From Vibrio sinus (lineage in GTDB: Bacteria; Pseudomonadota; Gammaproteobacteria; Enterobacterales; Vibrionaceae): a DNA stretch of 64,000 bases. Positions within the stretch are counted from its first letter, which is position 1; every line of letters begins with the position of its first letter. The translations under genes and the position numbers were made by a program. The notes under the pieces were generated by a model. The model did not search any database. It saw nothing but the letters and a program-made list of their open reading frames with translations, and had not been told where the DNA came from. This document shows, one piece after another, positions 17,631 to 25,830 of the stretch. The stretch covers positions 113,947-177,946 of the forward strand of contig NZ_JAMKMR010000010.1 in the NCBI RefSeq assembly GCF_023634645.1, read 5' to 3'.

Positions 17631-19673
17631 TCACTCCCAAGACTCGAACTCATTTCTTAATCTTGTCAGGCAATAGATCAAGTGACCAAACGCTTCTTTA
17701 TTATCGATATGGTCGTACTGATCGGTAGAGATGTGCTCTTTCGCTGTGAGCGTCATGTTATCCATAATCCCGAGCGGTGACTGAATCTCCTCAAAACCCA
17801 GTTGGATGCCTCTAGTAATGTAATACGGGCGCATGGCGTTAACCAACATTGAAAGTTCATTAAATATCTTATCTAACTCGCTAGACTGAGTGACTCGATA
17901 ACGAATATGCTCAAGCTCGGTAAACACATCATTAATATGTTTAAGCGATTTAATGATAACTTTATTTCTGTCACGCACTATGGGATAGATATGACTTTTT
18001 TTCGATAAAAAAGCGATGGCCTCAGAAATTTTCCCATCTGTTGACGAATTTTCTTTCTGTACTTCATCATAGTTAAAGGGCTTATAGGACAAGGCTCTCG
18101 CTTGCTTTTGTAACCCACCGATTACAAAAGCGAGGTAGCCTTGGAAGATAGATTTTGGCAACTTAGGATTAAAAATAAAATTCACAACCAAGCCGATTAA
18201 CGCCCCGCTGAATAATCCCTCTAACCTTTCATAGCCCAGCTCCAAGTTTTCATGTCCGTAACCACCAGCAAACAGAATCATCGACAAAATCATACCCGCT
18301 TGAATCGCGGCGTATTCATACTGATGGTACTTTAGCCCCAAACGACCAATGACAAACAATAGCAGGGTAAACAGCCCAATGACCAACGGAAAAGAGTGCG
18401 TGTATTGACCAACATTAGAGATCAAGACGCCCGCGATACCTCCAGAGATAATTCCAAGCAACCTCATCAGTGTTTTGTACATGAGCTCATTGATATTGGG
18501 TGTAATCACCATCACTAAGCAAGCAATGATAACTTGATATAATCCCGGAATCCCAAACCAGATAAGAAGTAGTGGCGTTATCGCAATACCGACGGTGGTT
18601 CTTAGCGAAAAAAATGCTGCGGATTTGTTCCAATCTGGAAACGAAAACGCCTTACTGTCTGGGTGGTGAGTAGATGCACAGCTTTGTTGACTTGTCTCTA
18701 TTTTATTGATCGTTTCAATGGCATCAATAATACTTTTAATTTCAAACCTTAATGTATAAAGTAAATGATGTTCATTTTTAGTTTGATTAGACGCAATATG
18801 ATCATCGAGATCACTAAGAATACTGTTTAGTGTCTCTCTTTTAATTAGTATCCCTTTACTTGTTGTATCTATGGCCTCTCTAACTCGGTGGTTAATTGTC
18901 TCCAAACTCGACTTAAGGTTTTCAAAAAACTCTGAGTTGTTGGCAAGAGACTCAGATATTCGTTGATTGCTTTTAACGATGGTTTTAAATTCTTCTGATA
19001 TGTCTTTCAGCTTGTGATAATCAGAGTCATTTAACTGCTCTGAGTATTTATCAATGAGCTGGGCATACTCTTCGTAAGACTCGATGGGTAGATCATTATA
19101 AAAATCAAACTTCAACTGCCTAGCTATTGCATCATATTTCTCTTTTACCTCACGTTTTAGTAACTTCCCTGCGTGATTTCGATGAAACGCCAAATCGACA
19201 ATGTAGATACTGATTAATGCTAAGAATACGCACACCGGCAATTGCCAAGAAACCTTAACCATAAATGGCGTAAAGTATTGGAAGGCAATGACAAGATCAA
19301 AAATAATGATACCAAGAAACAAACCATAATGATGTGCTACATGAGAACCGATTAAATAGGTCACCACTAATGTTACAAGTATGGCGATGATGTAATAAAT
19401 ATAAGGTGAAGTCGGAAATAATAAAATAACTAAGTAAGAGAGTATATATCCAACTGTCACACCTATTGCTCTCTCAAATAAAATAAGGTGTTTTGAGTTT
19501 TGCTGAGGATACATAATTTGACACACAAAAGCAGAGAAAGGTGCAAAGAATGCCAAATCATATTTACCTGTTAATCCAATACTATAAGCTAACACTATCG
19601 AAATAAGTGCTGATAAAGATATTTTAAAGGCGACTGAGTTAATTATTTTATTACTAATATTAGTTTGATACAT
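17631..19673 (-). CDS. FUSC family inner-membrane protein (aromatic-acid/fusaric-acid-type exporter-like)
   Basis: A 680-residue membrane protein with the FUSC layout: an N-terminal cluster of helices (about residues 15-165), a soluble coiled-coil-rich cytoplasmic segment (about 170-345), a second membrane cluster (about 355-515) and a C-terminal soluble tail. This is the arrangement of YccS/YhfK/AaeB-like proteins, associated with efflux of aromatic acids and related compounds. No HlyD-type adaptor gene is adjacent, so the transport role is inferred from family only. AAGGAAG lies 5 bases before the ATG. The 19674-19857 gap upstream is AT-rich and likely holds its promoter. Confidence 0.82.
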   Translation of the reverse strand: MYQTNISNKIINSVAFKISLSALISIVLAYSIGLTGKYDLAFFAPFSAFVCQIMYPQQNSKHLILFERAIGVTVGYILSYLVILLFPTSPYIYYIIAILVTLVVTYLIGSHVAHHYGLFLGIIIFDLVIAFQYFTPFMVKVSWQLPVCVFLALISIYIVDLAFHRNHAGKLLKREVKEKYDAIARQLKFDFYNDLPIESYEEYAQLIDKYSEQLNDSDYHKLKDISEEFKTIVKSNQRISESLANNSEFFENLKSSLETINHRVREAIDTTSKGILIKRETLNSILSDLDDHIASNQTKNEHHLLYTLRFEIKSIIDAIETINKIETSQQSCASTHHPDSKAFSFPDWNKSAAFFSLRTTVGIAITPLLLIWFGIPGLYQVIIACLVMVITPNINELMYKTLMRLLGIISGGIAGVLISNVGQYTHSFPLVIGLFTLLLFVIGRLGLKYHQYEYAAIQAGMILSMILFAGGYGHENLELGYERLEGLFSGALIGLVVNFIFNPKLPKSIFQGYLAFVIGGLQKQARALSYKPFNYDEVQKENSSTDGKISEAIAFLSKKSHIYPIVRDRNKVIIKSLKHINDVFTELEHIRYRVTQSSELDKIFNELSMLVNAMRPYYITRGIQLGFEEIQSPLGIMDNMTLTAKEHISTDQYDHIDNKEAFGHLIYCLTRLRNEFESWE

Positions 19674-19857
19674 ACTCTTCCTTATTCATTAAAGGAGATA
19701 ATTATTTATATGTTTAGTAGTATGTTATATATATGAGTCTCATACTAAGTCTATTAATATTAGCATAGATAGATATGGCAGGCATTTATTTAAAATTTAC
19801 ATTTTGGGGTAATTTGATCAGATTAAAAACCCTAGCGACCCGAAGATCGCTTGGGTA

Positions 19858-20121
19858 TATACCCAAGTTACTTCAAGATGCAGAATTCAGAGCGATGTGA
19901 GTGGCCCAATTTAAGGAAAAGGTCTGCAGGAATGGCCATCCATTTCAAAGGCCTTTGACGAGAAAGTGGGCCACTCACACCGCTCCCAAAGGGCGAGTAG
20001 ATAAGGCTTCACTGCGTTGTTAGGGATGCTCGCCATAGAATGACTATGCCTCACATCCCTGCCTAGCATTGAAGCCTTATCTATCTCGCTGAAGCTCGCA
20101 TCTCGAAGTAATTTGGGTATA
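19858..20121 (-). repeat. 264-bp structured vibrio repeat, copy 1 (MITE-like)
   Basis: The element is bounded by imperfect 24-base terminal inverted repeats (TATACCCAAGTTACTTCAAG... at one end, TATACCCAAATTACTTCGAG... at the other, two differences). Nested internal complementary segments include AGATAAGGCTTCA/TGAAGCCTTATCT, GGGATG/CATCCC and AGTGGCCCA/TGGGCCACT, so the whole unit could fold. It carries no credible gene. It ends 3 bases past the csdE stop. The same element occurs inverted at 40098-40361, with about seven substitutions in 264 bases. The left end abuts a palindrome (19850-19867), perhaps a remnant of another copy. Confidence 0.9.
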
Positions 20122-20124
20122 ACA

Positions 20125-20559
20125 CTATTCAACGCTGGTGATTTGTTTTATCTGCTCAACAATAGCGAAAAGGCCGTTGCCTCTAGACGGGCTTAAATGT
20201 TCTACCAATCCAAGTTGTTTGAAGTATTCATCAATATCAAACGCAGCAACTTGCTCACTGCTTTTGCCATTATACGCTGCTAGCACCAGCACAATCAGCC
20301 CACGAACGATACGTGCATCAGAGTCCGCCGCTATAGACCAGATACCTTGTTCACAGTGGCAAATCAGCCATACTTGGCTCTCACAACCGGATACTTTGAC
20401 ATGCTCAAGCTTATATTCTTCGCCGAGCTTGGGTAATTGTTTTCCCCACTTAATGACTTGACGATATTTATCTTCCCAGCCATTTAATTGACTCATGGTG
20501 GATACAATATCTTCTGTCGTTAGGCTTTCACCCAAATAGCGATATTCTTCGATCAACAT
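20125..20559 (-). CDS. csdE: CsdE, sulfur acceptor protein (SufE family)
   Basis: Takes the persulfide from cysteine desulfurase CsdA and passes it on, in E. coli to TcdA and Fe-S assembly. The 144-residue product has the SufE-family sulfur-acceptor cysteine, Cys59 in VSGCESQVWL. The start was set at the ATG at 20559; a TTG 18 bases upstream also reads in frame. It follows tcdA by 23 bases on the same strand, as the E. coli CSD genes are linked. csdA, normally the close neighbour, is 8.4 kb away here. A 264-bp repeat begins right after the stop. Confidence 0.92.
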   Translation of the reverse strand: MLIEEYRYLGESLTTEDIVSTMSQLNGWEDKYRQVIKWGKQLPKLGEEYKLEHVKVSGCESQVWLICHCEQGIWSIAADSDARIVRGLIVLVLAAYNGKSSEQVAAFDIDEYFKQLGLVEHLSPSRGNGLFAIVEQIKQITSVE

Positions 20560-20582
20560 TATGCTATTTCGCTCCAACGAAA

Positions 20583-21392
20583 TTATTGTTTGTGCTTTTG
20601 AATGAGCTTATCAACAATTCTAGCAACCGCAACAAAGCCAAATGTTGCGGTCACCATGGTTGACGCTCCAAATCCACTGGCACAATCCATTCTTTTTGGG
20701 CCATCTGCTGTTGATTTTACGCCACATACACTGCCATCTGGCTGAGGGTATTTCAGTTGCTCGGTGGAAAAAACGCACTCAATACCAAACTTGCGCTGAG
20801 GATTTTTGGGAAAATTGAACTGATGGCGAAGACGATCTTTCACCTTTTTTGCCAAAGGATCTTGAATAGTTTTGGTTAAATCTGCGGTTTTTATTTGCGT
20901 AGGATCGGTCTGCCCCCCAGCTCCACCAATGGTGATCACTTTAATTTTGTTGCTGCGACAATATGCCAACAAAGAGACTTTCGCTTTTACACTATCAATC
21001 GCATCCAACACATAATCGTAATCCTTGCTAAGATACTCGTGCTGGTTCTCCGGCCCAATGAAGTCATCAACCACATTAACTTTGCAGTCTGGATTAATCA
21101 GCTGCACTCTCTGCGCCATCACTTCCGCTTTACTTTGCCCCACGGAACCCGTCATGGCGTGGATTTGACGGTTGATATTGGTGACGCAAACATCATCCAT
21201 ATCGATCAGCGTCAATTCACCAATCCCTGTTCTTGCCAACGCCTCGACAGCCCATGAGCCTACCCCTCCGATACCAATAACACAAACGTGAGCGGCTCGA
21301 AGGATCTCGACTTCGCTTTGGCCGTAAAGTCGTCGGGTTCCACCAAAGCGCTGGTCATAGTTTTCTGTTGCTGGAGAATTGAGTTCACGCAT
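20583..21392 (-). CDS. tcdA: TcdA (CsdL), tRNA threonylcarbamoyladenosine dehydratase
   Basis: E1/ThiF-like enzyme that uses ATP to cyclise t6A37 to ct6A37 in tRNAs reading ANN codons. It has the nucleotide-binding GIGGVG (residues 40-45), ARTGIGELTLIDMDDVCVTN and GPKRMDCASGFGA, all hallmark TcdA segments. The start is MRELNSPATENYDQRFGGTRR at 21392, giving 269 residues like E. coli TcdA. A Met codon 24 bases upstream lacks a ribosome site and sits at the edge of the mltA terminator. csdE follows directly, consistent with the CSD sulfur relay. Confidence 0.93.
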   Translation of the reverse strand: MRELNSPATENYDQRFGGTRRLYGQSEVEILRAAHVCVIGIGGVGSWAVEALARTGIGELTLIDMDDVCVTNINRQIHAMTGSVGQSKAEVMAQRVQLINPDCKVNVVDDFIGPENQHEYLSKDYDYVLDAIDSVKAKVSLLAYCRSNKIKVITIGGAGGQTDPTQIKTADLTKTIQDPLAKKVKDRLRHQFNFPKNPQRKFGIECVFSTEQLKYPQPDGSVCGVKSTADGPKRMDCASGFGASTMVTATFGFVAVARIVDKLIQKHKQ

Positions 21393-21416
21393 AAAAAGTT
21401 CCGCTGTGAAAGGCAT

Positions 21417-21446
21417 AAACAAAGAGTGCGATTTATACGCACTCTT
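21417..21446 (-). terminator. Terminator of mltA, just upstream of tcdA
   Basis: On the minus strand AAGAGTGCG and CGCACTCTT form a perfect 9-bp stem with a 7-base loop, followed by TGTTT. It lies 58 bases after the mltA stop and only 25 bases before the tcdA start, so tcdA may be read partly by read-through or from a promoter overlapping this hairpin. Confidence 0.75.
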
Positions 21447-21503
21447 ATGACAAAAGTCTATACCCAACTATGGAGATATAGCCAAGTTATTTGGCCACTA
21501 CTC

Positions 21504-22634
21504 TTATTCTAGTTTTTCAGGAGGCTTAGACCAAGGAGCCTGAGTAGGTGAATGATTCAATCCCAGTTTCCACACTCTGCCAAAATACTTATAGTGCCCA
21601 GCTTCTAATCCTGCTCTAGGCCCCATACCATAATACAGGTCTAAATGATTGTCCTTTACTGCCCCACCAGTATCTAGTACCAGCAACAAACGCAGTTGAT
21701 GTACACCACTCCAAGTCCCATCAGCGTTTACCAAAGGCACTTCTGCAAGTATAGGGGTTCCCATAGGCAAAATGCTCGAATCGCCAGCGACGGATGCCAT
21801 TGGCAACAGAGGGATCCCGGCCGTGCCTAACACATCATTCGCCTTTCTTGGTTTGAAGAAAACAAAAGAAGGGTTTTGCTCAAGCAGATCTTTCACTTGT
21901 TGGTCATTATGACTAAATACCCAGTCTTTAATCGCCTTTAGCGACATTTTTTCCCTAGGCACCTCGCCTTCTTCGATCAAGATCTTGCCTATGCTGACGT
22001 AGGGCTTGTTGTTTTTTCCACCGTAAGAAAAGTACTCTAAGGTATCATCATCGGCGAAATGGACAAAACCACTCCCTTGCACCTCCATGATAAATGGATC
22101 AATTCGATTTGCCGCATAGCCTAACTCTAACCCTTTCCCTTTCAGTGCGCCGTCGTAGATTTGTGCTCGGGTTGGGCATTCACTCTCGCAATCTGGCTTG
22201 GCGTAAACCGGATATTTAAACTTATCATTAGCATGATGGCGCAGCTCCATTACTGGCGAGAAATAGCCCGTAAACAACACATTACCTTTATCATCACCTC
22301 CACCCAATTGGGCAGCCTGAATACCATACTTAGCTAAGTCTTTTGGATCACCACTTTCTAATATCCAATCATTCAGTTTGCTGTACAAGGGTTGATAAAG
22401 TGCGGCCATAGACTCAGAGTTGCTAGTGACCTCTCCGGCTTGTTTCGTGAACTTTGAATAGTCGCGGGGCGCGTTTGATTGAATGACATCAGTTTTGTTT
22501 AAGATGGAAGCAAATTTTCCATCTTGGTATTGCTGTCCTCGGTTGGTCGGGTTTATACAACCAGATAATAGTGAGGAAACAATGAATAACAATAGCCAAT
22601 GTTTTTTGTTCGCCATTCCTTTGATTGTCTGCAC
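21504..22634 (-). CDS. mltA: MltA, membrane-bound lytic murein transglycosylase A
   Basis: Outer-membrane lipoprotein that cleaves peptidoglycan glycan strands to 1,6-anhydromuropeptides, the substrates later imported by AmpG. The sequence has a lipoprotein signal ending LLSGC, the RGQQYQDGKF start of the MltA domain, GNVLFTGYFSPV, VQGSGFVHF and the C-terminal barwin-like segment with LDTGGAVKDNHLDLYYG, whose Asp is the catalytic residue in E. coli. Start choice: GTG at 22634 has GGAGAG at good distance. The ATG at 22616 has AAGGA touching it, and a TTG lies at 22646. The length of about 370-376 residues is normal. Confidence 0.93.
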   Translation of the reverse strand: MQTIKGMANKKHWLLLFIVSSLLSGCINPTNRGQQYQDGKFASILNKTDVIQSNAPRDYSKFTKQAGEVTSNSESMAALYQPLYSKLNDWILESGDPKDLAKYGIQAAQLGGGDDKGNVLFTGYFSPVMELRHHANDKFKYPVYAKPDCESECPTRAQIYDGALKGKGLELGYAANRIDPFIMEVQGSGFVHFADDDTLEYFSYGGKNNKPYVSIGKILIEEGEVPREKMSLKAIKDWVFSHNDQQVKDLLEQNPSFVFFKPRKANDVLGTAGIPLLPMASVAGDSSILPMGTPILAEVPLVNADGTWSGVHQLRLLLVLDTGGAVKDNHLDLYYGMGPRAGLEAGHYKYFGRVWKLGLNHSPTQAPWSKPPEKLE

Positions 22635-22671
22635 AATGCTCTCCAACTTAAATCAGACACTAATACGAATT

Positions 22672-22694
22672 TATACCCAAATTACTTGGGTATG
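22672..22694. repeat. Joined terminal repeats of the 264-bp element (internal deletion remnant)
   Basis: TATACCCAAATTACTTGGGTATG joins the left terminal sequence of the 264-bp element directly to the reverse of the other end, making a near-perfect palindrome. It sits upstream of mltA, between mltA and the DUF2850-like gene. Confidence 0.6.
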
Positions 22695-22776
22695 AGTAAG
22701 AATGACAAAGTCAGTTTTAAATCTCAATTGTTTGCAGTTTAATGAACGTCATTGAGTGTTATTGAGATCAATTTTT

Positions 22777-23187
22777 CTAATTTCCTGACAATTTATAGAC
22801 AGGTTGATAGGGGTGCTTAGTGAGAAACTTCATTTTTGAGAGCTTGTTGTTTAGCATGATAAAGCGCATAGGAACGCCACCTGAAGTATATTCAAATATT
22901 TCCCCGTCAAAGGAAAAATGCGTGGCGACCAGAGAACCATTTTTCATTACGCCCTTTTTGCCCAGAACAATCTTATCGGCCATGTAAGGGGCGACTTCCT
23001 GTTCAACCCATGTGCCGTATATACTGTCTTTATCGGAAAACTTTTCGCGATACATTTGATAAAGATCGGCATAACTATAAATCACAAAGCCCATTCCGAT
23101 CACAACAATAAACATCAAGCTTCGCTCAAGCCACTTCTGAGCATGAGGTTTTTTGGCTTTTGCTTTTGTACCCTGTGAGCGCTTCAC
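22777..23187 (-). CDS. DUF2850-like membrane-anchored protein of unknown function
   Basis: A 136-residue protein with a basic N-terminus (MKRSQGTKAKAKKPHAQ), one membrane segment at about residues 24-43, and a periplasmic domain containing SIYGTWVEQEVAPYMADKIVLGKKGVMKNGSLVATHF in the reading, rich in the short strands expected of a small lipocalin-like or beta-sandwich fold. The pattern resembles the vibrio DUF2850 family, whose function is not known; I am fairly but not fully sure of that match. It stands alone between mltA and recD. Confidence 0.75.
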   Translation of the reverse strand: MKRSQGTKAKAKKPHAQKWLERSLMFIVVIGMGFVIYSYADLYQMYREKFSDKDSIYGTWVEQEVAPYMADKIVLGKKGVMKNGSLVATHFSFDGEIFEYTSGGVPMRFIMLNNKLSKMKFLTKHPYQPVYKLSGN

Positions 23188-23390
23188 CAGAATCGTCCAT
23201 TAATTTTTTCGTTTCCATTAGTATAGGCGGCGCAGCGTTATATACCTAAGTCGTATGATCTTATTAAGCACTCGGGTGAATATTGATTCTAATGTCAAGA
23301 CAAGACCCTAGGAAACTCGAGCTCAGTTCAAGATTACATAATCATTTACAAAAGCCCTCTATACATAAAAATTCAGTTTGTTAGTATTCC

Positions 23391-23528
23391 GTGGCTTTAA
23401 ATTCTGAGCTTCGTAGAAGTTTGTTATTTTCGGTTGCTTGGAACAAAGAGCAGGACTCTATCCCACATTATCATCTTTCTGAAATGGGGCTCGCATGGAT
23501 TGCCGTTTTGTCAGTACGAGTATTATAG
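23391..23528 (+). other. Short open frame with GTG start, doubtful gene
   Basis: A 45-codon open frame from GTG at 23391 ends at TAG 23526-23528, thirteen bases before the next small ORF. The translation (MALNSELRRSLLFSVAWNKE at the start) is not recognised. It could be the remnant of a broken gene together with the next frame, or chance. The intergenic stretch 23188-23390 shows nothing I can interpret. Confidence 0.2.
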
Positions 23529-23540
23529 AGAGCGACCTAC

Positions 23541-23717
23541 ATGAGAACCATAATTTGTAAATCTATCCAAAGCTTTTGGGATATGGCTGATAATCAGCTG
23601 CTTGAAGGTCTAGACGTCCATTGTCTATTTCAAGCAAACGAAGGCCTCAGAGCGTTTATCTTGAACTATCAAGAGCAATATAAAATACGTAGCATTTCCT
23701 TTGCGGAAACCGCTTAG
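23541..23717 (+). CDS. Small hypothetical protein (58 aa), doubtful
   Basis: An ATG at 23541 opens 58 codons (MRTIICKSIQSFWDMADNQL at the start) ending at TAG 23715-23717, with GAGAG about 8 bases upstream. Codon composition looks protein-like and the predicted product is mainly helical and soluble. I know no family for it. It lies in the 555-base gap between the DUF2850-like gene and recD, convergent with recD. Conservation in other vibrios would decide whether it is real. Confidence 0.35.
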   Translation: MRTIICKSIQSFWDMADNQLLEGLDVHCLFQANEGLRAFILNYQEQYKIRSISFAETA

Positions 23718-23742
23718 CGCTTCCTATGTATACCAAGGATGG

Positions 23743-25830
23743 TTATTGCAATACTTCCAATTTGGCTGCTAAACCACTCGCTCTTTCCGTTTTTTTCTTA
23801 ATCGCCTGACGCAGCACCTTTTTATCACTGTAGAGTTCAAATTGGTTTCTGGCGCGTGTTACCCCTGTGTAAATCAACTCTCGAGTTAAAATAGGGTTAT
23901 GCTCTTTTGGCAAGACCATTTGTACAAAATCGAATTCACTCCCTTGAGACTTATGGATAGTCATAGCAAAGGCCGTTTCATGCTCGGGGACTCGACTAGG
24001 CAAAAATGCCTTAATGCTGCCATCGGAAAGCTCAAAAAAGACCCTTAAACGTTCCCCATCAAAGATACAAATACCAATATCGCCATTGTATAAGCCGAGA
24101 CCATGATCGTTACGTGTGACCATTATTGGCCTACCGTGATACCAAAGCTCTCCTGCAACATGAATCCATTTTCCAGCGGCCAGTCGCTGCTCTACCTTAT
24201 TGTTGAGACCCGCGACACCAAAGTCCCCTTCTCTTAGCGCGCATAATAAACGGCATCGAGAAAAAGCATCTAACGCCAGCTTGGCTGCATTCACGCTATC
24301 TTGTTCGCATTGAGTCAATTGGATACAACGCAAAAATGCCTGATATTTATCCGCTATTTTTCGAATGAGCTGATTCATGTTGGTTTTGCTTACGGAAAAG
24401 TGCTCAATATCTGAAAAATCACGCGCATAAACATTTTCAACATGCGAGTATTGACCAGTGTTAATCGCTCTTGCCAATTGACCAATTCCAGAACGCGCAT
24501 CGAAGCGATAGCTTTTTTGCAGCATACACAAGCTATCCGATACAAGAGGAACGGAGAGAGACTGGCTATTTATCATGTGCCTAGTGAGCGCCGAAATAGA
24601 TTTTGCCTGTTGAGAGCTATAGCCATAGTCGAGGAACTGACAGATATCACCAAGCACTGAGCCCGCTTCGACCGATGACAACTGATCTTTATCTCCTAAC
24701 AGAATCAATTGGGCCCCAGCAGGCAACGCATCGATTACTCGATACATCATCGATAGATCCACCATGGACGCTTCATCAATGACTAAGATATCCAACCTTA
24801 ATGGCTGATAACGATTGTGACGAAATTGACTACTATTTGGCATCGCACCTAACAGGCGATGTAAGGTGCTCGATTGAGTGGGAATGGCCTCTTTCAGCTC
24901 ACTGTCAAATACAATGCTATTGATGGCTTTTGCTACCGATTCGGTTAATCTAGCTGCAGCTTTACCTGTTGGTGCGGTCAATTCAATCGTGGGAGCATGC
25001 CCTCTTTGCTTCGCTTGAGCCACAAGCGCTAACAACATTTTCGTGACTGTAGTGGTTTTCCCGGTGCCAGGCCCACCAGAGATCACCGTTAGCTTACGAG
25101 TAAGCGCAATAGACGCCGCTACCTTTTGCCAATCGATGCAAGTCGATGGTGGCACTAATTGCTCTAATGCTTTTAACTGCTGAACCGAGTTTGCTTCACT
25201 ACAAAGACGTTCGACAGAAGGCCAGTCAATATGCTCTGGGGAGACAATATCTAAATGGTCACACACATGCTGTTGCACCACCGTCGCCGAATACGAGTGA
25301 TTTTTCTTCGATTCACATAAAGATGAATACAAATAGTGATAATTTCTCTCAAAAAGCCCATCCAATACACCAGCCAAGTGATCTCGCTCTCTATTATCAA
25401 TGGAGCTAGGTTTGGACAGTATGTTGAGTTTGCTGACTAAAACACATTCGTAATACCAGTAACGTTGAAAATACAATCGGCATCCATCAAATATTAACGG
25501 CGTCGATTGTTGATTAGTCCCGATAACCGAACAGTGGCTCATGACTTCTTGCCACTCAATACCATTAACAACATCGACAGTACTAGGCTCGTGGCCAAAT
25601 AAACGCGACACCAAGCTAGAAAATGCTGCACTAACGCCTTGCGTGTCCAACAATTCAATACATACATTCCCTTTGCCCACTTCCATGCTCAGCATACAAG
25701 CGATAAAGCCCATTTCATTCTTATATTGGCCTGCCAAAGAATGAATAAAACGACCAAATTGATAGTCAATATGGCGAATTTCTCCGGTTTTGGACAAGGC
25801 ATTCATTGCATCAAGCAAATTGCTTCCCAT
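23743..25830 (-). CDS. recD: RecD, exodeoxyribonuclease V alpha subunit
   Basis: 5'-3' helicase motor of RecBCD, which resects double-strand breaks up to Chi and loads RecA through RecB. The 695-residue protein has the Walker A motif GGPGTGKT at residues 252-259, the Walker B-like VIDEASMVD, and a C-terminal motif VI region with AMTIHKSQGSEFDFV and YTGVTRAR, all typical of superfamily 1B helicases. Its start overlaps the recB stop by one base (TAATG), so the two are translationally coupled. Order recC-recB-recD as in other vibrios; no argA or ptr gene intervenes. Confidence 0.96.
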   Translation of the reverse strand: MGSNLLDAMNALSKTGEIRHIDYQFGRFIHSLAGQYKNEMGFIACMLSMEVGKGNVCIELLDTQGVSAAFSSLVSRLFGHEPSTVDVVNGIEWQEVMSHCSVIGTNQQSTPLIFDGCRLYFQRYWYYECVLVSKLNILSKPSSIDNRERDHLAGVLDGLFERNYHYLYSSLCESKKNHSYSATVVQQHVCDHLDIVSPEHIDWPSVERLCSEANSVQQLKALEQLVPPSTCIDWQKVAASIALTRKLTVISGGPGTGKTTTVTKMLLALVAQAKQRGHAPTIELTAPTGKAAARLTESVAKAINSIVFDSELKEAIPTQSSTLHRLLGAMPNSSQFRHNRYQPLRLDILVIDEASMVDLSMMYRVIDALPAGAQLILLGDKDQLSSVEAGSVLGDICQFLDYGYSSQQAKSISALTRHMINSQSLSVPLVSDSLCMLQKSYRFDARSGIGQLARAINTGQYSHVENVYARDFSDIEHFSVSKTNMNQLIRKIADKYQAFLRCIQLTQCEQDSVNAAKLALDAFSRCRLLCALREGDFGVAGLNNKVEQRLAAGKWIHVAGELWYHGRPIMVTRNDHGLGLYNGDIGICIFDGERLRVFFELSDGSIKAFLPSRVPEHETAFAMTIHKSQGSEFDFVQMVLPKEHNPILTRELIYTGVTRARNQFELYSDKKVLRQAIKKKTERASGLAAKLEVLQ

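Noticed and set aside
19911..20132. 73-codon frame inside the first 264-bp repeat
   Set aside because: It lies wholly in a structured repeat whose second copy does not preserve it as a gene; such frames are common false genes in vibrios.
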